DNA of 64,000 nucleotides from Cyclobacteriaceae bacterium (GTDB lineage Bacteria; Bacteroidota; Bacteroidia; Cytophagales; Cyclobacteriaceae), in the NCBI GenBank assembly GCA_016786495.1, contig JAEUUJ010000075.1:1-64000 (forward strand). Reading direction: 5' to 3'. Both the position numbers and the translations under genes were made by a program. Numbering within the stretch: position 1 is the first letter of the stretch; every line of letters starts with the position of its first letter. The notes beneath the pieces were generated by a model. That model did no database searches. It was not told the origin of the DNA and saw nothing but the letters and a program-made list of their open reading frames with translations. Shown here piece by piece: positions 8,789 to 17,971 of the stretch.

Positions 8789-10339
8789 TCAGATTCCTTT
8801 TGGTTCCACTAAAATAACTTCTTCGCGCTCTACCACCACGGCACCCGCAGGGTCGCCTTTTCGTTTGCGCACAAACTTTTTAGGCGTATACGATACGGCC
8901 GCAAGGGATTCTGTTTTTCGTTTCGAATTAAATGCCGCAAGCTGTGCTGCCCGTTCAATAACATCTTTTGGAAACTTTTTACCCGCCTGGTATTTAATAA
9001 CTACGTGCGAGCCTGGAACATCTTTGGCGTGAAGCCAGAGATCTTCTTTAAAGGAATACTTCAGCGTGAGTGTATCGTTATGCTGTGCATTTTTGCCGAT
9101 CCAGATTTTATAGCCATTGAACAATACCTCGTGGTAGGGAAGGGGTTCTTCTTTTTCGGATTTTTGTTTGATGCCGGAGTTGCCGATTACTTCGCGCAGC
9201 GCTTTTAAATCAACCGTGGTTTCAACGGCTGCGATTTTTTGCTGCGCATCAGCAACTTCTTTTTGTTTTGCATGAAAGCTCTCGGTTAGTTTTTGAATTT
9301 CGATTTGCTGATTCTTCGATTTCCGATAAAAAATTTCTGCGTTCTTTTGCGCGTTGAGATCTTTTTTTAGTTTGATCTCGACTGTCTTGCCTTCGTGATA
9401 AAAATCCGGCAACGAAATTTTCTCCGTTCCTGGTTTCACAAGATGAAGATTCGCCATCAGCAAATCGGCCCACTGTTTGTAATGGGCGTCATCCCGAAGT
9501 TCTTTCAACTTCTGATTAGCTTTTACCAGATAGCTCAGGCTGTTTTGAAGTTTGGTTTTGAGGCGCGATAACGCTTCTGATTTCTCGTGGATGAACGCGG
9601 CCGATCGGGAGTACGCCAGAAAGAACTCGTTGATGGCCGGAATCGGTTCTTTGAACTTGTGCAGGATAGTGCCATCCGGGAACAACGTTAAAATCAATTT
9701 ATGGTCAACTTCTGCGATATAGAACATCGGATTCTTCATGTAAGCACGCAAATCCTGAATGGCTTGCCACTTTTCTATATCCGATTTTTCACTGAAACCA
9801 TTTCGCTCCAGGAAATTCCAAACCGGTTTCCCGAACGTGTAGTACAATCCCGGAAGGTTGTTGATGTGCTGCTCAAACGCCTCGAAGCTGAAGTCGATCT
9901 CCCGGTTCAGATTTTCAAGTTTGATGTCGGCATCGGTGGTTAAATGATTTCTGAAAAGTTGAATAGCCTCTCCGTCCTGGAACAACACAATATTCGCCCG
10001 GTTGCCATGCATCTTGAACAAGAGCTGAACGTTCTGTGAAAGATTGATGGAAAAACTTCGTTCGTTATCGAATTGGGTTATCCCTTCCGCGTACAGGCCA
10101 ATTAAGGGTTCGAATAAATCAACGCTATTCTTGCGGGCCCGGTTAAAATCATCCTGAAAGAACAAACAGCAAAACCCGGACTGCAGGCTTGCCTTGATTA
10201 AAAACGATTTTTCTTTGATTTCAAACCGGATAACGAGTTCGTCTTTGGTCTGACTGAAGCATTCCGAGATGACCGCGCCTTTGATAACGGTTTCCAGTTG
10301 TACAGAGAGTTTTCGGAGGAAGTAATAATTGTTATGCAC
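8789..10339 (-). CDS. NFACT-domain protein (RqcH/Rqc2-like)
   Basis: A 516-residue protein related to RqcH/fibronectin-binding FbpA. Residues 1-180 fit NFACT-N (HGNRANIVLF), about 260-390 form a coiled-coil middle domain, and 400-500 form the NFACT-R RNA-binding domain (LWLHAKDVPGSHVVIK). In RqcH this architecture binds obstructed 50S subunits and recruits tRNA-Ala for alanine tailing of stalled chains. Here the DR pair of NFACT-N, needed for tailing, appears to read E93-R94 (DNERSF). Start is GTG at 10339. It is followed closely by the HAD gene. Confidence 0.8.
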   Translation of the reverse strand: MHNNYYFLRKLSVQLETVIKGAVISECFSQTKDELVIRFEIKEKSFLIKASLQSGFCCLFFQDDFNRARKNSVDLFEPLIGLYAEGITQFDNERSFSINLSQNVQLLFKMHGNRANIVLFQDGEAIQLFRNHLTTDADIKLENLNREIDFSFEAFEQHINNLPGLYYTFGKPVWNFLERNGFSEKSDIEKWQAIQDLRAYMKNPMFYIAEVDHKLILTLFPDGTILHKFKEPIPAINEFFLAYSRSAAFIHEKSEALSRLKTKLQNSLSYLVKANQKLKELRDDAHYKQWADLLMANLHLVKPGTEKISLPDFYHEGKTVEIKLKKDLNAQKNAEIFYRKSKNQQIEIQKLTESFHAKQKEVADAQQKIAAVETTVDLKALREVIGNSGIKQKSEKEEPLPYHEVLFNGYKIWIGKNAQHNDTLTLKYSFKEDLWLHAKDVPGSHVVIKYQAGKKFPKDVIERAAQLAAFNSKRKTESLAAVSYTPKKFVRKRKGDPAGAVVVEREEVILVEPKGI

Positions 10340-10422
10340 AGAAACTGAGTTAACCGTTATTCGTTATGGATGAGCTACCGTTCAAATATAGGGTACCCTG
10401 CTGATAACGGGTAGCGAATGGA

Positions 10423-11184
10423 CTATAAGTTTAACGATAACCCGTCAAAGGCGATCTCGATGTTTGGCGGGAGAATTTTGCTGACATCGGCATGGAGTCC
10501 CATTTTGTGACTCAGGTGAGTGAAATAGGTTTTGTGTGCACCAACTTTTTGTGCCATCTGAATTGCTTCCGTCAACGTAAAATGTGAAATGTGCGGTTCT
10601 TGCTGGAGGGCATTCAACACGAGCACGTTTGTGCCCCGGAGTTTCTCATAGGTTTCCTCGGAGATGAAATTTGCATCCGTGATGTAACTAAAATCCCCGA
10701 TGCGAAAGCCAAGCACCGGCAGCTTTAAGTGAACAACCGGGAGGGGAGTGACCTCAACTTCGTTAACCGAGAATGGGTTATGACTTATCGGCCGCAGGTC
10801 AATTCGGGGAAGACCGGGATAACCGTGTTCATCGAAAATGTAAGCAAAGTCGTTCTGAATCTGGTGGAGTGTTTCCGGCATTCCGTAAACCGGCATATCC
10901 ATCTTCTGCAGAAAATTGTATGCGCGAACGTCATCGAGGCCCGCGGTGTGATCGCGATGTGCATGGGTAAACAAGACAGCGTCCAGCCGATTGATTCCTT
11001 CGCGCAGCATTTGCTGGCGGAAATCCGGTCCGGTGTCGATTACAAAACTTTGTCCGCTGATCTGAATGTGAACCGATGCTCTTAGTCGCTTGTCGCGATA
11101 ATCCAGGGATTTGCAAACCTCACATGAGCAACCGATAACGGGTACGCCTTGTGAAGTACCGGTGCCCAGGAATGTGATGGTCAA
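10423..11184 (-). CDS. MBL-fold metallohydrolase, PhnP-like
   Basis: A 253-residue metallo-beta-lactamase-fold phosphodiesterase-type enzyme. The metal site motif HAHRDH (H74, H76, D78, H79) is intact, and the cysteine cluster CSCEVC at 19-24 matches the structural zinc site of PhnP-like proteins. Later histidines (HISHFTL, FTHLSHKMG) complete the site. Start is TTG at 11184, which overlaps the stop of the upstream gene by 4 bp (TTGA), so the two are coupled. In PhnP the substrate is a cyclic ribose phosphodiester; here the substrate is unknown. Confidence 0.85.
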   Translation of the reverse strand: MTITFLGTGTSQGVPVIGCSCEVCKSLDYRDKRLRASVHIQISGQSFVIDTGPDFRQQMLREGINRLDAVLFTHAHRDHTAGLDDVRAYNFLQKMDMPVYGMPETLHQIQNDFAYIFDEHGYPGLPRIDLRPISHNPFSVNEVEVTPLPVVHLKLPVLGFRIGDFSYITDANFISEETYEKLRGTNVLVLNALQQEPHISHFTLTEAIQMAQKVGAHKTYFTHLSHKMGLHADVSKILPPNIEIAFDGLSLNL

Positions 11185-11453
11185 GCTTTGACTTCGGTTT
11201 GGGTGAGTTCTTCGTAAAGTTTCTGACTCTTCTCGGTGAATTTGCTGGTGTCGAGTTCCACCGTTTTCAGGATTTCCATGAGGGCGTTGATTTTGCCTTC
11301 TGTGGTGTAGAACTTGTTTACGATCATGATTTTCTGGTCTTTCAGCAGGCAGTAGCCCGACTTGAAGTTTCCTTTTTCGTAGCGCAGTATGTAATCCGAT
11401 TCTGAAATGATATCCTCGATTTTAGTGAGGAACGCTGCAGTGTATTTAATCAT
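11181..11453 (-). CDS. Small conserved hypothetical protein
   Basis: A 90-residue soluble protein from the ATG at 11453 (MIKYTAAFLTKIEDII). It is rich in charged residues, with predicted mixed alpha/beta structure and no signal or membrane segment; the segment IMIVNKFYTTEGKINALMEIL is the most ordered-looking. Its stop overlaps the TTG start of the PhnP-like gene, implying co-translation. No family function is known to me. Confidence 0.7.
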   Translation of the reverse strand: MIKYTAAFLTKIEDIISESDYILRYEKGNFKSGYCLLKDQKIMIVNKFYTTEGKINALMEILKTVELDTSKFTEKSQKLYEELTQTEVKA

Positions 11454-11497
11454 GGTTCTCAATCCGTCAACAGGGCGCAAGATACTTTTAAATTTAA

Positions 11498-11568
11498 GAT
11501 TTACGATTTTGGATTTACGAATTTATTGCCCGTTTCCCGGATCGTATTTCGTGCATCATAAATCGTAA
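11498..11568. repeat. Short interspersed repeat GATTTACGA with inverted copy, upstream of miaA
   Basis: Two direct copies of GATTTACGA (11498-11506 and 11512-11520) are followed by an inverted copy TAAATCGTAA (11559-11568) in the 120-bp gap between the divergent genes. A further inverted copy overlaps the miaA stop at 12474-12486. The gap holds no other clear element; a promoter for miaA must lie here but was not identified. Confidence 0.6.
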
Positions 11569-11577
11569 TTTTACCCG

Positions 11578-12483
11578 ATGGACTTTACGGGAAAGAAACT
11601 GATTGTTATCGTAGGACCTACCGCTGCCGGCAAGACGGCCCTCGCTATTCAGGTTGCGAAACATGTTCATGCAGAGATTATCTCGGCTGATTCCCGGCAG
11701 ATTTACAGGGAGTTAACGATCGGTACCGCGAAACCAAATGAAGCCGAATTACGGGAAGTTCCACATCATTTTATCGACAGTCATTCGATCGCAGACGACT
11801 ACGATGCCGCCCGCTTTGGCGAAGAGGCACTGCTGAAAATCTACAGCCTGTTCGAGCGCTACGATTATGTGGTCGTTTGCGGGGGCTCCGGCCTTTACAT
11901 CAAGGCATTGCTGGAGGGTTTTGACGACATCCCGGAGGTGCCCGATGAACTCCGCGATCAGCTCATCGAGGAGTTTGAAAACAAGGGTATGCTTTGGCTG
12001 CAAAACCGGATGCGCGAACTTGACCCGGAACATTTTAAAAAGATCGATCAGAAAAATCCGATGCGGCTGATGCGTGCGCTGGAAGTAAAACTGGCCACAG
12101 GCAAGTCGATTTCGGAATTTCAAAAACAGACAACGAAGGAGTTGCCCTTTAAGGTGATACGAATTGGTGTGGAGGTTGAGCGCGCCCGGCTGTACGAACG
12201 GATTGATAAGCGGATGGATGATATGATTGCTCAGGGATTATTCGAAGAGGCGAAGGGTTTATATGCATATCGCCACAAGAATGCGCTGCAAACGGTAGGG
12301 TATCAGGAGATTTTTGGATTCATAGACGGCCAGTACGACCGCGAAGAGGCTGTGAGGTTACTGAAGCGGAACTCCAGACGATATGCCAAGCGGCAACTGA
12401 CGTGGTTCAAGCGCGATGAGCAGATTCGCTGGTTTAAACCTGACGATGTGAGTTCCATGATGGAATACATTCAAAATTCGTAA
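11578..12483 (+). CDS. miaA: tRNA dimethylallyltransferase MiaA
   Basis: A 301-residue enzyme that transfers the dimethylallyl group to A37 of tRNAs reading UNN codons. The P-loop GPTAAGKT (13-20), the following ISADSRQIYREL segment and TAKPN, CGGSGLYIKAL and the C-terminal QTVGYQEI and RRYAKRQLTWFKRD motifs are all characteristic. Length is normal. It starts at ATG 11578 and is followed after 26 bp by a glycosyltransferase gene. Confidence 0.96.
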   Translation: MDFTGKKLIVIVGPTAAGKTALAIQVAKHVHAEIISADSRQIYRELTIGTAKPNEAELREVPHHFIDSHSIADDYDAARFGEEALLKIYSLFERYDYVVVCGGSGLYIKALLEGFDDIPEVPDELRDQLIEEFENKGMLWLQNRMRELDPEHFKKIDQKNPMRLMRALEVKLATGKSISEFQKQTTKELPFKVIRIGVEVERARLYERIDKRMDDMIAQGLFEEAKGLYAYRHKNALQTVGYQEIFGFIDGQYDREEAVRLLKRNSRRYAKRQLTWFKRDEQIRWFKPDDVSSMMEYIQNS

Positions 12484-12486
12484 ATC
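12474..12486. repeat. Inverted copy of the miaA-flanking repeat
   Basis: AAATTCGTAAATC here is the exact reverse complement of GATTTACGAATTT at 11512-11524. The repeat provides the last codons and the TAA stop of miaA. Confidence 0.7.
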
Positions 12487-12509
12487 GTGACGCGCACGTT
12501 GTAAATTGC

Positions 12510-13820
12510 ATGATGGCCGATAAGAAAGTTCTGATCATTGCGTACTACTGGCCTCCAAGCGGGGGAAGCGGTGTTCAGCGCTGGCTTAAGTTTGTTAAGT
12601 ACCTGCCGCAGTTTGGGTGGAAACCGTATGTGTTTACGCCTGAAAATCCATCGGCTCAGGTTACAGACCCTTCTCTTTTGAAAGACGTTCCCGCGGAAGC
12701 GGTTGTTGTGAAGTTGCCGATTTGGGAACCGTACGAAGCGTTTGGGAAATTGTCGAAGCTTTTCTCCGGCAACAAAAATTCACCGGGTCAGGGTGGTTCT
12801 GTTAATAAAGGATCGTCACTGTTTTCGAAACTGAGCATTTGGGTGCGTGGCAATTTTTTTATTCCCGATCCGCGAAAGTTCTGGGTCAGGCCGGCTGTAA
12901 AATTTTTACGGGCATATCTTGAAGCGAACAACATCGAAACGATTGTTACCACGGGCCCGCCTCACAGCATGCACCTGATCGGGTTAAAACTCAAAAAGCA
13001 AAAGCCATCGCTGAGGTGGATTGTTGATATGCGCGACCCGTGGAGTGAATGGGGGTTTCTTGACAGCATTCAAGCTGGCACCCACGCCAAAGCAAAACAC
13101 AGGAAACTTGAGCATGAGGTGTTAACAACGGCTGATGAAGTAATCACGATTACACCATTTTATGTCCGGCAATTTGAAAGACTCTCGGGTCGGAACGTAA
13201 ATCTTGTAACAAACGGTTTTGACGAAGAGGACTTTAAAAATTTCAAAATCGTGCGGTCCGACAAGTTTCTGATCAGGCATGTCGGTATTGTAAACGAAAA
13301 GTGCGACCCACGGCCGTTTATGAATGCGGTTGCTGCATGGTGTGATAAGAACTATGCAATCCGAAACACCATCGAAATTGAATTTGTTGGTCAGGTAAAT
13401 TCCGGGTTTCGCAGTTTTGTTGAATTGAACCCCACGCTTTCGCAGATCACCCGATTTACCGATACAGTTCCGCACGAGAAACTGATGAACATTTATGCTT
13501 CGAGCGCGGTGTTGTTGCTGATTCTGACAGGCTACAAAGATGCGGAGGGGTATATGCCGGGCAAGTTATTCGAATACCTCGCTACGGGGTTGCCTGTGCT
13601 GGGTGTTGGTCCGGTAGCAGGCGATGCTGCGGATTTGATGCTGCGCGCGAAAGCGGGTGAGATGGTAGAGAGTACCGATGAGCAGAAGATGATAGACATT
13701 CTTCAGAATTTTTACCTTGTTTGGAAGGATGAACGCGAGCGTCATGACATAACTCAATCAGGTTATTCGAGACGCGAAATAACAGAAAGACTCACCGGAA
13801 TTTTAAATAAGCGGCAGTGA
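12510..13820 (+). CDS. GT4-type glycosyltransferase
   Basis: A 436-residue GT-B-fold glycosyltransferase. The N-terminal YYWPPSGGSGVQRWLKF motif is typical of the family-4 group acting in surface glycan synthesis; the C-terminal domain has the PGKLFEYLATGLPVLGV segment that binds the nucleotide of the sugar donor (E-x7-E region is partly changed). The start may be this ATG or the next codon, also ATG. Its TGA overlaps the GTG of the flippase gene by 4 bp. It opens the glycan cluster; donor and acceptor sugars are unknown. Confidence 0.85.
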   Translation: MMADKKVLIIAYYWPPSGGSGVQRWLKFVKYLPQFGWKPYVFTPENPSAQVTDPSLLKDVPAEAVVVKLPIWEPYEAFGKLSKLFSGNKNSPGQGGSVNKGSSLFSKLSIWVRGNFFIPDPRKFWVRPAVKFLRAYLEANNIETIVTTGPPHSMHLIGLKLKKQKPSLRWIVDMRDPWSEWGFLDSIQAGTHAKAKHRKLEHEVLTTADEVITITPFYVRQFERLSGRNVNLVTNGFDEEDFKNFKIVRSDKFLIRHVGIVNEKCDPRPFMNAVAAWCDKNYAIRNTIEIEFVGQVNSGFRSFVELNPTLSQITRFTDTVPHEKLMNIYASSAVLLLILTGYKDAEGYMPGKLFEYLATGLPVLGVGPVAGDAADLMLRAKAGEMVESTDEQKMIDILQNFYLVWKDERERHDITQSGYSRREITERLTGILNKRQ

Positions 13821-15268
13821 TCAGTAAAAGTTTTATAAAGAACTCAACGATTTACACCCTGGCTGGCGCGTTACCAATGGCCAGTGCCATCATTCTGCTG
13901 CCGTTTTATATCAAGTATCTTTCTGCAGATACCTATGGAGCCCTGGCCATTTGCCTGGCATTTTCGGTATTTACTCAAATATTGACGACCTATAGCTTCG
14001 ACAGTTCACTGTACATACACTATCATGAATTCAAAGGCGACCGCGATAAACTGGAAAGCTTCATAAGTTCGTCTTTTCTTTTTATCGTTGGGTGGGGAAT
14101 CGGTATAGCCGTGATACTATCGGTCGCGGGGCAGATTATTTTTGACCTAATATGGCCCGATAGTACGCTTTCATTTTACCCGTACGGATTAATGTCGATT
14201 TTTATCGGTGTCTTTCAGGCGATCGGCAAAGTCTACAATAACCTGCTTCAAACCCGTGAGAAGCCCGGGCCATTCTTCTGGTCAAACGTTATTTCATTCG
14301 GTGTCGTTGCGGGATTAACCGTTATCGGTTTACAGGTATACCCCGAGAGTCTGCTTGCTCCGCTCGGATCTCGCGTTCTGGCTACGTTTGCCGTAGCAGC
14401 CTGGGCGTTGTTTAAAGTTTTTGGGGAGTTTGGTATTCATTTTAAGAATCCCTGGCGTAATACATCTGCCAGTTTTAATGCGTTCACTTTTGTGTATCAG
14501 CTGCAGCAGTGGGTGATCAATTACTTCGACCGGTTTGTGATTTTATTTTTTATGCCCTCCGCAGCGATGGCTTCTGTTGGGGTTTACGACATTGCTGTAA
14601 AATGCCTAGCTCCGATTGAACTTTTATTAAACGGATTAAATGCGTCCATCTTTCCCCGGGTAATTAAACAGATTACGGGACAATCCGGAAAGAAAAGTTC
14701 AACACCTGAAGTTAATCGTTATTTCTACGGGCAAATTTCAGTCATTATGCTCGCCATTTGTTTTTCGATCTTTGTGTTGCCCTGGCTGATCGACTGGTTT
14801 GTGCACAAGAGTCAATACGCAGCTGCCATTCAATATCTGCCGTACATCGCCATTATTTTTATTCTCAGATCGATGCGATTGTATTTTGTACTCCCGTATA
14901 ATATTCTGAAAAAGATGCATCGGCTCACATTGATCAGTTTCGGGATTTCGGTGGTGAAAATAGGCCTGATGATCCTGTTAATTCTGAAATGGAATTTATA
15001 TGGTATTATACTCGCCTCCGCCTTTGCGTATGTGTTGGAGATGATTCTGCTGTTCATCTTTCTGAGAGACGACTACGATATGAAATTCAACCCTTTTAAA
15101 CTGATGATCGGCCCATTGACGCTGCTTTTCGTGATCGCGCTGGCGGAACCTTCTCTGGGTACCGCATATCCTGTGTTAGTGCATGCTTCTTATTGTTTGC
15201 TATGCATCGGGTTGCTGTGGTTTTCTTACCGAAAGGAGTTGACATTGCTTAACCCCCTTAACAAGTAA
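13817..15268 (+). CDS. Wzx-type polysaccharide flippase
   Basis: A 483-residue integral membrane protein with about 12-14 hydrophobic segments spread over the whole length, of the polysaccharide biosynthesis/MATE-like superfamily that flips lipid-linked glycan units across the inner membrane. The N-terminal helix (FIKNSTIYTLAGALPMASAI) and the start of many transporters of this family agree. Start is GTG at 13817, inside the stop of the upstream GT4 gene; the TAA stop overlaps the ATG of the next gene (TAATG). This supports a single operon. Confidence 0.85.
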   Translation: MISKSFIKNSTIYTLAGALPMASAIILLPFYIKYLSADTYGALAICLAFSVFTQILTTYSFDSSLYIHYHEFKGDRDKLESFISSSFLFIVGWGIGIAVILSVAGQIIFDLIWPDSTLSFYPYGLMSIFIGVFQAIGKVYNNLLQTREKPGPFFWSNVISFGVVAGLTVIGLQVYPESLLAPLGSRVLATFAVAAWALFKVFGEFGIHFKNPWRNTSASFNAFTFVYQLQQWVINYFDRFVILFFMPSAAMASVGVYDIAVKCLAPIELLLNGLNASIFPRVIKQITGQSGKKSSTPEVNRYFYGQISVIMLAICFSIFVLPWLIDWFVHKSQYAAAIQYLPYIAIIFILRSMRLYFVLPYNILKKMHRLTLISFGISVVKIGLMILLILKWNLYGIILASAFAYVLEMILLFIFLRDDYDMKFNPFKLMIGPLTLLFVIALAEPSLGTAYPVLVHASYCLLCIGLLWFSYRKELTLLNPLNK

Positions 15269-17010
15269 TGGCAGGGTTCACAGGAGTGTTTGGAGAAGAA
15301 ATCACCCATGCAGATTCTATAAAACGAGCTGCAGCGTGTACGGTCTATGCACCGCACACACAGATCAATACGTTGCACAGCGATACCAATCTTGTTGTGC
15401 ATAAGTCGTACGTTGATTTTCTTGAAACGAAAGATACAGGCGCATCGATCGATGGAGTAACTGCCTGGGTGGATGGTGAGATATACAACACGCATGAATT
15501 TGCTTCGAACGGCAGCTTTGTTGAAGTTTTATTGTCGCATTACGCTGCCAAATCGCTGGATCAATTCCTGCAAAAACTGGATGGCATCTTCATTATCCTT
15601 ATTTATGACACTCGCGAAAAACGCTTGTCGTTAATTTCGGATCGCTATGGGTTAAGGCCATTTTATTTATCAACGAAAGGAGGTCGATTAACGTTTGCGC
15701 CTGAAGTTAAGTGTTTCGGGGTAATCGAGTCGTTCGAGGTTAGCGTACGAAAAGATGTCGTTGATTGCTTTATCGAACTTGAACATTTTTTAGGGGATGT
15801 CACCTGGCTTGATGGCGTAGATTTAATCAAGCCGGCAAGTATATACACCTATGCCTTGACGGAAGGAAAGTTGAGAATGCATCATTATTGGTCCTGGTCA
15901 AGCATGAAGCCATTAGCTGTTTCTTTTGATGATGCGGCTCAGCAAATCGGTTTGTTACTGGATCAGGCGAATAAGAAGCGATTTTTTGGAGCGTACCCCG
16001 TTGGGGTCGGTTTAAGCGGGGGTTTGGACTCGCGCGCTATTTTGGCTGCTGTTCATTTGAACCACCCGGTTACATACACATTTGGATTGCCCGATAGTCA
16101 GGATGTTTTGGTGGCGAAGCAAGTTGCGGAACGTGCCGGGGTTAAACATGTTTATTTTGATATACGCGCGGAAGATTGGCTTGCAGACCGTTTCGCAGGG
16201 GTTTGGAAGACTGACGGAATGTTGAACATGTACCACATGCATTATTCCCATCTGATGGATCGGATTCGGCAACTTATGGCGGTTAACCTGAGCGGATTTC
16301 TGGGTGACGTGGTACTTGGCGGATCCTATATGAATAAAAAGGGAAAGCTGTTTGCGAATAAACGACCTGACCAGTCAACCGCTTATTTTTACTACGGCCG
16401 TTACGCGGAATTTTGCGATCCTGCGGATTCGTTTTTTGACATTGAGAAGGTTGACCCCTACGTGATGTATAATCGTGGACGCAGGATGATTGGGATGGGG
16501 GCGGAAGAGGCGAACAAGACTATCCCGCAACGACTACCCTTCATGGATGTAAACCTGATGGACTTTGCATACTCGATTCCGGACGATTTCCGGGTGAACA
16601 GTAAAGTTTATGACAAGGCATTGCTGATAAGATATCCCGATTTCTACCGCACGTTGCCCAATGCCAGCACGGGTGTGCCGATTCATGATCACCCGTCTGT
16701 CTTGCTGAATGTCAAGGAGAAGTATTACAAGGTAAAAGAAATGATTCGGTATAAAATGGGGATGGCCACTTCTTATACCGATGTTAATAACTGGATAAAA
16801 GAGCCTGCTGCTGCAAAACGAATTGGACAATTGCTGGATGTTGATCAGGCAATTTATCCTAATTTTACCTCCCGGAATTTTAAACAGGAATTCCTTGAGC
16901 CGCACCTTCAGGGAAAAGGAAATTACAGAAAACAAATAATGGGGGCATTAACGTTTGAGATCTGGCTTCAGCAACTCTTAAACAAAAAATTTATCCCGGC
17001 TATTCACTAA
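15268..17010 (+). CDS. Asparagine synthase-like protein without the glutaminase cysteine
   Basis: A 580-residue protein with an N-terminal class II amidotransferase-like domain (DRYGLRPFY at 125-133) and an ATP-pyrophosphatase domain with GLSGGLDSRAI (P-loop SGGLDS at 250-255). True AsnB enzymes start Met-Cys, where the processed cysteine cleaves glutamine; here the second residue is alanine (MAGFTGVFG), so glutamine hydrolysis is unlikely. Such proteins occur in polysaccharide clusters and may make an amide on a sugar or act with free ammonia. It is coupled to the flippase gene. Confidence 0.85.
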   Translation: MAGFTGVFGEEITHADSIKRAAACTVYAPHTQINTLHSDTNLVVHKSYVDFLETKDTGASIDGVTAWVDGEIYNTHEFASNGSFVEVLLSHYAAKSLDQFLQKLDGIFIILIYDTREKRLSLISDRYGLRPFYLSTKGGRLTFAPEVKCFGVIESFEVSVRKDVVDCFIELEHFLGDVTWLDGVDLIKPASIYTYALTEGKLRMHHYWSWSSMKPLAVSFDDAAQQIGLLLDQANKKRFFGAYPVGVGLSGGLDSRAILAAVHLNHPVTYTFGLPDSQDVLVAKQVAERAGVKHVYFDIRAEDWLADRFAGVWKTDGMLNMYHMHYSHLMDRIRQLMAVNLSGFLGDVVLGGSYMNKKGKLFANKRPDQSTAYFYYGRYAEFCDPADSFFDIEKVDPYVMYNRGRRMIGMGAEEANKTIPQRLPFMDVNLMDFAYSIPDDFRVNSKVYDKALLIRYPDFYRTLPNASTGVPIHDHPSVLLNVKEKYYKVKEMIRYKMGMATSYTDVNNWIKEPAAAKRIGQLLDVDQAIYPNFTSRNFKQEFLEPHLQGKGNYRKQIMGALTFEIWLQQLLNKKFIPAIH

Positions 17011-17017
17011 CTACGCT

Positions 17018-17971
17018 ATGGCTGAAAAACGTATTTTGATTCTGGGTGGTCTCGGGTTTATCGGAAAGAACTTATATGAGACGTTATCACGGCAGGGACA
17101 TAGCGTTACGCTTGTGGCTGATGTGGTTGACGAATCAGACTCTTTTCTTACGGCCGATGTCAAAAAGAACCTTGTCCGCGGCAGTATTCTTGATGGCAAG
17201 TTCATGGAGGGGCTGGTTGAAGGTTTTGATGTGATCTATTCACTGGCCGGTCGCTCAGGTGCGTCTGACAGTATCCGGGATCCCTACAGCGACCTCGACC
17301 GGAACTTGAAAGGTCATTTGAATATCCTTGAGGCCTGCAGAAAAAAGAATACGTCTGCTATTCTTGTGTTTCCTTCCAGTCGCTTGGTGTATGGAAAGCC
17401 GATGCATAACCCGGTTAGTGAGCAGCATCCGCTGAATCCCGAATCGATTTATGCTATCCATAAATTAACCGTGGAGCACTACTACCTGCTTTACCAACGA
17501 CTTTATAACATTAAGTCCATCATTCTGCGGATTTCCAATCCATACGGACCGTACCAGAAATTTGGCAGTAACAACTACGGCATCCTGAATTGGTTTATTC
17601 ACAAGGCACTAACCGGCGAAGAAATCGAGATTTATGGTGAGGGTAATCAAAAACGGGATTTTTTACACATTGATGATTTGGTTGCGGTGCTCACGTCGTG
17701 CATTACCTCATCTTCGATGTTTGGTAAAATTTATAATATCGGATACGGGCAAGGTATCTCGGTGCGGGACACGGTGAATCTTATCGTGGAGAATGTTCCG
17801 GGTGCGAAGGTCCGATTTAAACCCTGGCCGGAGATGGATCGCAAGATCGAAACAGGTGACTATATCTCCGACATCTCGTTAATTAAACGGGATACCGGCT
17901 GGCAGCCCATAATTTCGTTTGAAGACGGGATCAAAGCTACGATAAGATTTTATGAGAAATCAAATGCGTGA
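17018..17971 (+). CDS. NAD-dependent sugar epimerase/dehydratase
   Basis: A 317-residue extended short-chain dehydrogenase. The cofactor motif is GGLGFIGKN (residues 9-17); the catalytic YxxxK appears as YAIHK (about 147-151) with the upstream serine in FPSSRLVYG. NPYGPYQ and the RDFLHIDD motif are typical of UDP-glucose 4-epimerase-like and dTDP-glucose dehydratase-like enzymes that prepare sugars for surface glycans. The exact substrate is not predictable. Its end overlaps the next glycosyltransferase gene by 20 bp. Confidence 0.88.
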   Translation: MAEKRILILGGLGFIGKNLYETLSRQGHSVTLVADVVDESDSFLTADVKKNLVRGSILDGKFMEGLVEGFDVIYSLAGRSGASDSIRDPYSDLDRNLKGHLNILEACRKKNTSAILVFPSSRLVYGKPMHNPVSEQHPLNPESIYAIHKLTVEHYYLLYQRLYNIKSIILRISNPYGPYQKFGSNNYGILNWFIHKALTGEEIEIYGEGNQKRDFLHIDDLVAVLTSCITSSSMFGKIYNIGYGQGISVRDTVNLIVENVPGAKVRFKPWPEMDRKIETGDYISDISLIKRDTGWQPIISFEDGIKATIRFYEKSNA

